DNA from: UBA987 sp002292105
Lineage (GTDB): Bacteria; Bacteroidota; Bacteroidia; NS11-12g; UBA9320
DNA length: 64,000 bases
Assembly: GCA_943846675.1 (NCBI GenBank)
Contig: OX044357.1
Coordinates: 2,790,001 to 2,854,000 of the forward strand
Reading direction: 5' to 3'
Below the pieces are notes generated by a model, which was given only the letters and a program-made list of their open reading frames with translations, was not told where the DNA came from and did no database searches. Shown here piece by piece: positions 51,257 to 59,279 of this stretch; the first letter of the stretch is position 1; each line of letters opens with the position of its first letter. The translations under genes and the position numbers were made by a program.

Positions 51257-52060
51257 ATGAAACATTTATTATCCTTAACTCTAGTTCTTATATCATTCAC
51301 AATGGCAAACGCAAGTTTGGTTATTGTAAACGGCCTTTCACATTAGCACACCGTGCAAAATGGCCTAAAGTCTCAAGGTTCGATAATCATCAAAAACACT
51401 TCTGAGACCTCTAGAAGAGCCAGAATTTACAAAACTGATGTAGTACATAAATGCGATGGGCAAACAACATTTGTTGAAGGTTCAGAGCGAGACCGTTGTA
51501 ACTCTGAATGGACGTTGCTCTCAGACAATGAGATAATAATAGCATCTAAACAATCTTATACCTTAACCTATGAATTGAACCCAGGACAAGATGTTGAAGG
51601 CGTTTGAAGCTACTGGGGTGTTATCATGGTAGAAGAGATTAAAGACCTAGACACCATAAGCCCTCAGAGAGGTGTAACCGTAACTTCTCTTATTCACTAC
51701 GCGATTCAAATTATTTCCAATTTTGATTCAGAATCAGTTAAAGATTTAGAAATTTTCGGTGTCGACATCGACACAACCAAAGAAAACAACCTAGTTTCTA
51801 TTAGCGTTAACAACAAAGGGAACTTCATGTTGAAACCAATCATGATTCTTGAATTGTACAACGACCTAGGCGAACAAGTATATCGAACTGAAATCCCATA
51901 CCAAAAAGTATATCCAGGCTTCTGCAAGTTGTTTGAACTTTCCATTAACGACGTTCCAAAAGGTACGTACAATGGTATAATAGTGGCGGATTGTGGAGAT
52001 GAAAACATCTATGGAATAAACATAGAAATAGACGTCCCAGAACCTAAAACAAAAATTTAA
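51257..52060 (+). pseudogene. Chaperone-like secreted protein gene with two in-frame stop codons
   Basis: The frame from ATG 51257 to the TAA at 52060 is open except for a TAG at 51344-51346 (codon 30) and a TGA at 51605-51607 (codon 117). All three segments stay in one frame and read as one protein: signal peptide (MKHLLSLTLVLISFTMANA), a first Ig-like domain (SIIIKNTSETSRRARIYKTD, SYTLTYELNPGQ), then SYWGVIMVEEI and a second Ig-like domain (LEIFGVDIDTTKENNLVSIS, MLKPIMILELYND). Two Ig-type domains in front of an usher-like gene recall PapD-type chaperones, or DUF916-type proteins. Either it is a recent pseudogene or the stops are read through. The usher-like gene starts 5 nt downstream. Confidence 0.75.
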
Positions 52061-52065
52061 CCTAT

Positions 52066-54771
52066 ATGAGACATAGGCTCTACATCAGGGCTGTTTTATT
52101 CGCATTAATTCTTACGAGTGGCGCAGCACAGGCACAAATTAGCCTTACGCTGTCCAACCTGCCTGAAGGTGAAGTCAAACCAGGAAAAACCCAAACTATT
52201 GTTTTAAACGTCGCAAATAAGACGAAAGACACGCTAGACCTTCGTTTAGATTTAAAAATACCTAAACCGCTTAGGGCACTAATATTTAACAAAAAAGTCA
52301 ACCTTTTACCCAATAAAAGCTCTCCACTTCTCATCCCGATATCAATCCCACGTGCTACTACATCTGGCAATTATTCCCTTGAATTTGGGATTAAGCAAGA
52401 CGGAAAGTCCCTGGCTACCCAAAAAGTGAGTTTCGCTATTGCAAAAATTACCGATGTAAACGTAGAACTTATTGAATACCCACCTTATGCCAGATCTGTG
52501 GACACGATTAAAGCCCGGTTCATGATTATGAACAACGGTAATGCGCCGGAGCAGCTACTGTTAACAAGTAGAAACGGCATAATCAAAGCCAAAAAATTAC
52601 AAACCATACCAGCGGATTCAACCGTATTCATAGACATGTGGATTCTTAACGACCCCAAAACGTATGAAGTTGAAGATCAACTTATTGATTTGTTCTGCGA
52701 CATTACAGACATCAGCCAATCTGTAGGAGACCAAGAAATTATCAAGGTGTACCCAGCACGTACTGTTAAAGTTGATCCGTTTTTTCGCTACCCAATTTAT
52801 GTGAATGCGAGTTATTTTACTCAAAACACGAACGGTGCTTTTTACAACACGATTACGCAATATCAAATTTCAGGAAAAGGCCCACTCGATATAAACAAAA
52901 AGCACAATTTAAATTTCGCTTATCGTGGCCCTGGTGCAGTGCGAATTACTCGGATAGGTAATTTTTCACAAAAATTCGTTCACTATAGTACGAACAAAAC
53001 AAATGTGTTTATAGGCGAGAAAACCTTTGGTTTGTCTGATCTTACAGAAAACTTCAGGTTTGGAACTGGAATAGAATTCAACACCAAGGTTCACAAGACC
53101 TTTTCATTTGGGGGCTATTACAATAGGCCTATTTTCCAACCAGAAATTCGCGAACAATTTGGAAGCTTCGTTAGCTACCATACGCAGAAGCAATACACCT
53201 ATCGCATAAACTCTCTGAATAATTATTTAAGTGAAGGACAAACCATAAACCTAACGTCGCTCCAAGTTGACTTCACCAATTTTACCGATTGGAGATTTAC
53301 TGCAGAGGCTTCTCGTAGTTTTAGCGCAGGCAAAGATGGAAGTGCTGCATCATACAACACCAACATAAGCTTTAACAAATTTAGACTAAGCAGCAGTGGA
53401 CTATACGCCGACAAAAACTATAGAGGGTACTACAACAACTCGTTAAATTTAAGTCTAAACACGTCCTACACCATGGATAAGATTAGCTTTCAAGTGAATG
53501 GGAACTACTCCAACTCAAACCCCAACCTTGATACCGTATTTAGTGTTGCTCCAATATCTTTCTTTATGAGTGCTGGTGTTCTTGGCAAGTTTACAAAGCA
53601 TTTTGACATGCAGGTATTGGGGGTGTATAGAGAAAAAACAGATCGCCTCGCATCAAAGAATTTCGATTATACGGAAAACCGTGTTCGGTTAACAATGGGA
53701 TACAAACGAGGCAAAATATCGTCAAGATTCCTAACAGAAGCAGGAAATACAACAAACAAGCTTACTGTTGGATCTGCACAAAGTTTCGGTTACGATGCGC
53801 AATTACAACTGAGCTATCGGCCAAAACCTAATTTTTGGATCTCCTCCTTTACGCAATACCTTAACAACAACAGATTTACACAAGAAACTGAGAAGTATTT
53901 ACTTTATGGTATGGATGCCAACGTGCGGAAAGGGAAAAAATTCACCATGACGCTCGAGTTTCAAAACCAATACTTGGTCGAAGACCTTTACAATGACCGA
54001 AACTTATTAAACCTTAAACTAGGCTACCAAATAACCCGACACCAACTGCTTCAGCTAACAGCCAACAGAGGTATCTTACACCAAGCTCCTGTCCGCAAAG
54101 ACTGGTTCATTTCTGCAAACTACAGTGTAAGGTTAGGTCTACCGATGGTCCGCACGATGGCTTTAGGTTCTCTTGAAAGAAAGCTTATCAACGGTGGTGT
54201 TAATTCTGTTGACAATGTTGTCCTTATGCTAGATGGGCAGTTAATAACCACCAATGAAGATGGTTCTTTCACCTTTAATAATGTTAGACCAGGCAAGCAT
54301 CAATTATTCTTAGATCGAGCCACAATTGGTGTGCGAGACCTTCCGAATCAAAAACTCCCTATTGAGGTTGACATTTTTGCTGAAAAATCGAGTACTGTGT
54401 CTATTACCATGACCAGAAGTGCACGTGTTACGGGTCAGGTTAAGCTGGAAAAAGTCCGCTCTTTCCAATCGAAAAAGAAAGAAGTAAAACTCCCTTCCAT
54501 TATTGTTGAAGCCTCTATGGGCGAAGAAAGCTTTTTGACTCGAGCAGATATGTATGGCAATTTTGTTTTTGGCAGCCTAAGACCCGGATTATGGAAAATT
54601 AGGCTAGTTCCCACATACTGGAAAGATGACTTTATCATTAAAACGCCGTATCTTGAGATGGACTTAAAAGCTGGACAGGACGAAACGATTGAAATGAGTA
54701 TTAAACCTAAACAACGCAGGGTGAAATTTTTTAACAATTCGGGTAACCGCCTAAAAGTTGGAGGAAAATGA
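52066..54771 (+). CDS. Usher-like outer-membrane protein, 901 aa
   Basis: A signal peptide (VLFALILTSGAAQA) is followed by two Ig-like domains (about residues 24-230; LTLSNLPEGEVKPGKTQTIV, LIEYPPYARSVDTIKARFMI), which serve as the N-terminal domain. Residues about 240-710 look like a large beta-barrel with alternating aromatic strands (YFTQNTNGAFYNTITQYQIS, FGSFVSYHTQKQYTYRI). Two carboxypeptidase-regulatory-like domains follow (VDNVVLMLDGQLITTNEDGS and MYGNFVFGSLRPGLWKIRLV). The late VxLDG..TTNEDGSFTF..VRPG pattern is common in ushers of chaperone-usher systems and in related adhesion exporters. It would form the outer-membrane gate for the small proteins encoded around it. It overlaps the next gene by 4 nt. 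Confidence 0.75.
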   Translation: MRHRLYIRAVLFALILTSGAAQAQISLTLSNLPEGEVKPGKTQTIVLNVANKTKDTLDLRLDLKIPKPLRALIFNKKVNLLPNKSSPLLIPISIPRATTSGNYSLEFGIKQDGKSLATQKVSFAIAKITDVNVELIEYPPYARSVDTIKARFMIMNNGNAPEQLLLTSRNGIIKAKKLQTIPADSTVFIDMWILNDPKTYEVEDQLIDLFCDITDISQSVGDQEIIKVYPARTVKVDPFFRYPIYVNASYFTQNTNGAFYNTITQYQISGKGPLDINKKHNLNFAYRGPGAVRITRIGNFSQKFVHYSTNKTNVFIGEKTFGLSDLTENFRFGTGIEFNTKVHKTFSFGGYYNRPIFQPEIREQFGSFVSYHTQKQYTYRINSLNNYLSEGQTINLTSLQVDFTNFTDWRFTAEASRSFSAGKDGSAASYNTNISFNKFRLSSSGLYADKNYRGYYNNSLNLSLNTSYTMDKISFQVNGNYSNSNPNLDTVFSVAPISFFMSAGVLGKFTKHFDMQVLGVYREKTDRLASKNFDYTENRVRLTMGYKRGKISSRFLTEAGNTTNKLTVGSAQSFGYDAQLQLSYRPKPNFWISSFTQYLNNNRFTQETEKYLLYGMDANVRKGKKFTMTLEFQNQYLVEDLYNDRNLLNLKLGYQITRHQLLQLTANRGILHQAPVRKDWFISANYSVRLGLPMVRTMALGSLERKLINGGVNSVDNVVLMLDGQLITTNEDGSFTFNNVRPGKHQLFLDRATIGVRDLPNQKLPIEVDIFAEKSSTVSITMTRSARVTGQVKLEKVRSFQSKKKEVKLPSIIVEASMGEESFLTRADMYGNFVFGSLRPGLWKIRLVPTYWKDDFIIKTPYLEMDLKAGQDETIEMSIKPKQRRVKFFNNSGNRLKVGGK

Positions 54772-55331
54772 AAAAACTAGTAGTCTTCTGTTTCATAACC
54801 TTTGCAAGTTTAGGCGCTTTGCATGCCCAATCGTATTGGAGTTATGATGATCATGGTTTGAGCCTCAAAATGCCTGAGATTAGTTTGATTAGTGTAATGC
54901 CAGCCAACTATACCGTAAACCTTTCTTTAGGTTTACCAGACCGTGCCGGCGACAAACCTGGAGAAACCGGCGATTCAAAAGATGATAACACCTGGTTAAA
55001 TTATAGCTGTTCAAGAAAATATAGAGGGAGCTTCAAAAAGGTTTATGCGCAAATTACTTCAGGAAGTGTTCCGGATGGGTTGGCCGTCAATTTAGAAGTC
55101 AAAAATCTTCAACAAAATGGCCGTGGCACCTGGGGTCGACGATATTCAAACTCCATAACCTTATCAAACCAACCACAAGTTGTTGTGCACAGAATCGGCG
55201 GAGGTTGCACACGAAGGGGTACAAGTTTTGGACACCAATTAATTTACGAACTCAAACTTACCGACATAGACCAACTGGTCGTAGATGACGATAAGACCTA
55301 TTTAACCATCACCTATACAATTAGCGACTAA
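54768..55331 (+). CDS. Secreted subunit related to the protein at 50477, 187 aa
   Basis: A signal peptide (MKKLVVFCFITFASLGALHA) precedes a beta-rich domain that lines up with the 50477 protein over its length: LKMPEISLISVMP, NTWLNYSC, SVPDGLAVNLEV, SFGHQLIYELKL and the final strand KTYLTITYTISD. It differs by two Cys residues in a loop (GGGCTRRG) and one in NYSC. It is less codon-biased, so it may be a minor or adaptor subunit. It overlaps the usher-like gene by 4 nt and the next gene by 1 nt. Confidence 0.72.
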   Translation: MKKLVVFCFITFASLGALHAQSYWSYDDHGLSLKMPEISLISVMPANYTVNLSLGLPDRAGDKPGETGDSKDDNTWLNYSCSRKYRGSFKKVYAQITSGSVPDGLAVNLEVKNLQQNGRGTWGRRYSNSITLSNQPQVVVHRIGGGCTRRGTSFGHQLIYELKLTDIDQLVVDDDKTYLTITYTISD

Positions 55332-55792
55332 TGAAACAGACAGCACTTTGCCTCTTTCTTGTTTTGGCAGTAACGGCGGTATTTGGTCAACAAATTCGTA
55401 TTCGTGGTAGTGTGGATTTTTCCTTCAATTTAACAAACATTCAGCCTGGGGAAGACTACAGTGTAGAAACCGAAAGCAAACATGATGGTGTTCGGATGGA
55501 TATAAAAAACTTAAGAAGACAGGCGTATTGGCGTGTGACTGTAAACAAGTCAGACATCAATTGGGACAATAATGTTAAGATATACGTTAGGCGGACGAGT
55601 TCGGGAAACGGAAACGGTTCCCTTTGGGGTTGCTCCAACTACACACAAATTCGGAATATGCCGCAAACTGTGTTGCAAGGTCAAGGGGCACTTAATAATA
55701 TTTACTTACAATACAAATTGGACGGAATATCATTATCCCTACCTGCAAACACCTACAATACAGACATAATCTATACGTTGTATGAGCAATGA
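55331..55792 (+). CDS. Small secreted protein, putative minor subunit, 153 aa
   Basis: Starts with a signal peptide (MKQTALCLFLVLAVTAVFGQ). The mature 133 residues are beta-rich: IRIRGSVDFSFNLTNIQPGE, GVRMDIKNLRRQAYWRVTVN, IYVRRTSSGNGNGSLWGC and a final TDIIYTLYEQ strand. It is weakly like the two other subunits in length and in its last strand, and may be the tip or end subunit. ATG and previous stop share one base. BioY starts 11 nt before its stop. Confidence 0.68.
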   Translation: MKQTALCLFLVLAVTAVFGQQIRIRGSVDFSFNLTNIQPGEDYSVETESKHDGVRMDIKNLRRQAYWRVTVNKSDINWDNNVKIYVRRTSSGNGNGSLWGCSNYTQIRNMPQTVLQGQGALNNIYLQYKLDGISLSLPANTYNTDIIYTLYEQ

Positions 55793-56303
55793 TGTAAGTA
55801 GCTCTTTTCTTAAGAAGTTCGTAATTTCTTTAATCGCATTAATGGCCATTGGCCCGTTATCCATCAACATTCCAACAGTACCGCTTACTCTGCAAACATT
55901 TGTACTGGTTGTTACGGCGTATTGGTTTGGATGGCCTTCGGTTATTGCAGCTGCCATTTATGTATTGGCTGGACTAACAGGTTTACCAATATTCAGTGGA
56001 TTTGAAGCAAATACAGAAATCTTGCAATCAACTTCTGCTGGTTTTGTTATAGGGTTTCCAGTAATGGCTGCCTGTATTTCTCTTGTCAAACGAAACACAA
56101 AAAGACTGACCTATCTCTTTGTCTTGTTTGTAACTGCGCACTTGGTTCTAATTTTGTTCGCATACCTATATAATTCATTATCGGGTTTGTCATTTCCTTC
56201 GTTGTCATACGTTTTCACCAATTTAACGCCATCACTATTGGTCAAAAGCGCCCTAGCCGGCTTGGTTGTAAAATATGTCCGATTGCCAAACCCTCTGGCT
56301 TGA
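55782..56303 (+). CDS. bioY: BioY-type biotin transporter substrate-binding subunit
   Basis: The 173-residue membrane protein has about five to six hydrophobic segments and the BioY core: VPLTLQTFVLVVTAYWFGWP, IYVLAGLTGLPIFSGFEAN and SAGFVIGFPVMAA. The family normally has about 180-200 residues and imports biotin, alone or with ECF energy-coupling subunits; no EcfA or EcfT gene is seen here. The ATG lies inside the last codons of the subunit gene, so it is co-transcribed with the usher-like locus, although a functional link is doubtful. Confidence 0.82.
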   Translation: MSNDVSSSFLKKFVISLIALMAIGPLSINIPTVPLTLQTFVLVVTAYWFGWPSVIAAAIYVLAGLTGLPIFSGFEANTEILQSTSAGFVIGFPVMAACISLVKRNTKRLTYLFVLFVTAHLVLILFAYLYNSLSGLSFPSLSYVFTNLTPSLLVKSALAGLVVKYVRLPNPLA

Positions 56304-56388
56304 TTCGTTTCAATCAACCGAATTTAGATCAGCTGGAAGAGTGCAACGTAATTAGTCTTAAGACTTTTTAACCTAATCCATTTTCTGT

Positions 56389-56396
56389 TACATTTG
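56389..56396 (+). promoter_or_regulatory. -7 box (TACATTTG) 6 nt before a start codon
   Basis: Exact TAnnTTTG match, 6 nt before the ATG at 56403. Transcription would begin within about 2-4 nt of the start codon, giving a very short leader or none. Confidence 0.5.
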
Positions 56397-56402
56397 ACCT
56401 AT

Positions 56403-56921
56403 ATGACTGGCCGCTTATTTGTCAAAAATTCGATTCTATTATTCCTATTAATCGTTGTTGGTTGCCAGACAACCGCACAGGAAAATGAATGTTCAAAATA
56501 TCCTAAACCAATTGGGCATGTCAATGACTTTGAAGCGGTTTTGACTTCTGAAGAGATTTCACAACTAGAAACGTACTTGAGGGAATACGAAGGAATTAGC
56601 ACCGTAGAATTGGCAATTGTCACGACCAAATCGTTCGAACCGGACACCTCTTTATTTGACTACTCACTTAACCTTGCTAATTGCTGGGGTGTGGGTAAGG
56701 CCAGTGATAACAATGGTGTTTTAATTGCTATTAGTATGAAACAACGGGCTGTAAGAATTCAGCTTGGCACTGGATTAGAAGACGTGTTTACAGACGAAGA
56801 GGCTCAAGTGGTCGTAGATGAGTACCTCATTCCACACTTCAAAAAAGGATTGGTATACAAAGGAATACGTGTTTCTCTTTCTGAAATCTTTAAGCAGCTT
56901 TTACCGTTGCAGGACGAGTAG
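56403..56921 (+). CDS. TPM-domain lipoprotein
   Basis: I chose the ATG at 56403 (MTGRLFVKNSILLFLLIVVGC), giving a lipobox VVGC; a start 9 nt upstream would cross the -7 box. The mature part is a TPM (DUF477/Psb32-like) domain: HVNDFEAVLTSEEISQLETY, VELAIVTTKSF, NCWGVGKASDNNGVLIAISM and IQLGTGLEDVFTDEEAQVV. The family has phosphatase-like or photosystem-repair members; here it is probably a periplasmic outer-membrane-linked protein of unknown job. At 172 residues it is a single domain without the usual C-terminal membrane repeat. Confidence 0.86.
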   Translation: MTGRLFVKNSILLFLLIVVGCQTTAQENECSKYPKPIGHVNDFEAVLTSEEISQLETYLREYEGISTVELAIVTTKSFEPDTSLFDYSLNLANCWGVGKASDNNGVLIAISMKQRAVRIQLGTGLEDVFTDEEAQVVVDEYLIPHFKKGLVYKGIRVSLSEIFKQLLPLQDE

Positions 56922-56927
56922 GTCCAC

Positions 56928-56935
56928 TACCTTTG
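56928..56935 (+). promoter_or_regulatory. -7 box (TACCTTTG) 3 nt from a start codon, with -33 TTG
   Basis: Exact TAnnTTTG match separated by 3 nt from the ATG at 56939, with a TTG 18 nt upstream (56907-56909). It lies directly after the stop codon of the TPM gene. A leaderless mRNA for the methyltransferase is likely. Confidence 0.6.
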
Positions 56936-56938
56936 CAC

Positions 56939-58018
56939 ATGCAAAAAAAAGACGGGTTAAAAATCAAACGTTACCCAGCATCTAACAATAGATCACTGCA
57001 AGCATGGAGTGCAGCCGACGAGTATATCCTAAGGCATATAAAGGAACTAGACCTTAGTGAGAAACACATCTTGATTTATGGCGATTCATTTGGCTATTTA
57101 GCGACACAAATAAAAGCGAAATCAATATGTATTGCAGTGGATGGCGCTGCCCAGAAAGGAGCCATCATTAAGAACCTTGAAGACAATAAGGTTAAGTCAC
57201 CAGTAACATTTATCACCCTAACCGAAGAAACACCAGAAAAGTGTGCTATAGCCTTTATTAAAATTCCTAAATCACTGGAACAATTTGAGCTTTTCTTGCA
57301 CCATTTCATGCACAACGCTTCGCAAGATTCTGAGATTGTTTGCGGTTTTATGACGCGACACTTCTCAAAGCAATTGGTTTCAATTTGTGAGGATTATTTC
57401 GAGGAAGTTAGCCAGTCGTTAGCTTGGAAAAAGGCGAGATTACTGATTTGCAAAAAGGGTAAAAAATTAGAAAAAAAGACCTTAATCAACACAATCTCGT
57501 TCAATAATGAGCCAATTTCACAACATTATGGCGTTTTTTCATCCAATTCCATAGATGCGGCGACTCAGTTGTTGATGGCACAAATTAAGACCGTTGAGGA
57601 CGAAACCAAAGTAATGGATCTTGGTTGCGGCAATGGGATAATTGGGTTACATCTCATGAAACTAAACGACACCATCGACCTTCATTTGGTAGATGATTCA
57701 TTTATGGCTGTTGAAAGCGCGAAATTGAACATCCAAAACGCAACCTTCCACCATGCATACAATCTGGATTCGTTTTCAGATAACTCATTTGATTTAATCG
57801 TTACTAATCCTCCATTCCATGTTGGGCACGAAATAGACATTAGTGTTCCAATACGTTTGTTCAAAGAGGCCCATGATAAGTTAAAAGTTGGTGGATTGTT
57901 CTATGTTGTAGCAAACAATCACTTGAATTACAAAACACACTTAAGCAAACTGTTTAAAGAAATAGAGGTTGCCGAAGACAATGAGAAATTTACAACATAC
58001 AAATGTTGCAAAACCTGA
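56939..58018 (+). CDS. rRNA guanine-N2 methyltransferase (RlmG/RsmC-like)
   Basis: I chose the ATG at 56939; a TTG 6 nt upstream lies in the -7 box. The 359-residue protein has the two-lobe layout of RlmG/RsmC: a catalytically degenerate N-terminal methyltransferase-like half (about 1-190) and an active C-terminal half with SAM motif DLGCGNGIIG (Asp227 on) and the N2-guanine signature NPPFH at Asn290. The family methylates G1835 of 23S or G1207 of 16S rRNA. Which one is not decided by sequence; length near 360-380 leans to RlmG. Its transcript appears to be leaderless. Confidence 0.88.
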   Translation: MQKKDGLKIKRYPASNNRSLQAWSAADEYILRHIKELDLSEKHILIYGDSFGYLATQIKAKSICIAVDGAAQKGAIIKNLEDNKVKSPVTFITLTEETPEKCAIAFIKIPKSLEQFELFLHHFMHNASQDSEIVCGFMTRHFSKQLVSICEDYFEEVSQSLAWKKARLLICKKGKKLEKKTLINTISFNNEPISQHYGVFSSNSIDAATQLLMAQIKTVEDETKVMDLGCGNGIIGLHLMKLNDTIDLHLVDDSFMAVESAKLNIQNATFHHAYNLDSFSDNSFDLIVTNPPFHVGHEIDISVPIRLFKEAHDKLKVGGLFYVVANNHLNYKTHLSKLFKEIEVAEDNEKFTTYKCCKT

Positions 58019-58086
58019 CACTAAAAGCAGGTGTTATATGAGTCAACAGCACCCGCATTATAGCCTAATTACACACTAGTTCGTAA

Positions 58087-59268
58087 TTATAATCTTTCGT
58101 AGACCCCAGCAATTCCCTGACCTCCACCAATACAAGCGGTCACCACTCCATAACGTTGCTCACGTCTTTTCATTTCATTCAATAATTGAATGGTCAGTTT
58201 TGCTCCAGTACACCCAAGCGGATGTCCAAGGGCAATAGCACCACCATTTACATTGACCTTATCCGTATCAAGATCTAACTCTCGGATTACGGCTAAACTT
58301 TGTGACGCAAATGCCTCATTCAATTCAATCTGATCGATATCGGCAAGTGTTAACCCGGCTCGTTTCAACGCTCGTGGTACGGCTTCAACTGGGCCAATAC
58401 CCATGTACCTTGGATCAACGCCTGCACTAGAAACCGAAACAAGTCGAGCCATTGGTTCAAGACCTTGGGCCTTCATCATTTCTTCACTCATAACGATGAC
58501 AAATGCTGCACCATCTGATGTTTGACTTGAGTTTCCAGCGGTAACCGAGCCCCCTTGCTTGAATGCTGGTCTTAATTTGCCAAGCACTTCCAAACTTGTA
58601 TCACGTCTTGGTCCTTCGTCTGTGTCAACTACAAACGACCTTTGCTTACGTTTTCGTTTCTCAGCATCGTAGTATACCTCATTTACGGTATAGGGGACAA
58701 TCTCATCTTTAAACTTACCAGCCTCGATTGCCGCAATTGCTTTTTGATGGGAGGTATAGGCAAAGGCATCTTGATCTTCTCTACTCACATTAAACTTTAA
58801 CGCTACTTCTTCTGCTGTCAGCCCCATCCCCAAAAAATAATCCGGATGGTCTTTGGCAATGCTGTAGTTCGGCACCGTCTTAAAGCCAACCGTAGGCACT
58901 AAACTCATGCTTTCTGTGCCCCCTGCAATAATGCAGTTGGCCAAGCCAGCTTGTATCTTACCTACAGCCATGCTAATGGTTTCCAATCCGCTACCACAAT
59001 AACGGTTGACTGTTGCGCCACCAACATTCAAAGGCAGTTTCGATTTAACGCCTACCCATCGTGCCATCTGTAAACCTTGCTCTGCTTCTGGCACAGCATT
59101 TCCAACTAATAAATCTTCGACAACGCTTGGGTCGAATCCAGCAGTGTTATCAATCAAATGATCGATGACCGCCGCGCCAAAATCTACTGGTGACGTGAAC
59201 CGAAATCCTCCTTTGTTTGCCTTTCCTACGGCGGTGCGGAATCCACTGATTATATATGCATGTTTCAT
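58087..59268 (-). CDS. Acetyl-CoA C-acyltransferase (thiolase) of beta-oxidation
   Basis: The 393-residue enzyme carries the acyl-accepting Cys91 in NRYCGSGLETI, the ALGHPLGCTGAKL block with the catalytic His and the C-terminal CIGGGQG Cys. Length and motifs are those of FadA/FadI-type degradative thiolases, which split 3-ketoacyl-CoA. It is the last of three minus-strand genes and follows the FadN-like gene by 11 nt, so it completes the beta-oxidation cycle. Confidence 0.94.
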   Translation of the reverse strand: MKHAYIISGFRTAVGKANKGGFRFTSPVDFGAAVIDHLIDNTAGFDPSVVEDLLVGNAVPEAEQGLQMARWVGVKSKLPLNVGGATVNRYCGSGLETISMAVGKIQAGLANCIIAGGTESMSLVPTVGFKTVPNYSIAKDHPDYFLGMGLTAEEVALKFNVSREDQDAFAYTSHQKAIAAIEAGKFKDEIVPYTVNEVYYDAEKRKRKQRSFVVDTDEGPRRDTSLEVLGKLRPAFKQGGSVTAGNSSQTSDGAAFVIVMSEEMMKAQGLEPMARLVSVSSAGVDPRYMGIGPVEAVPRALKRAGLTLADIDQIELNEAFASQSLAVIRELDLDTDKVNVNGGAIALGHPLGCTGAKLTIQLLNEMKRREQRYGVVTACIGGGQGIAGVYERL

Positions 59269-59279
59269 AGCTGACTTGT

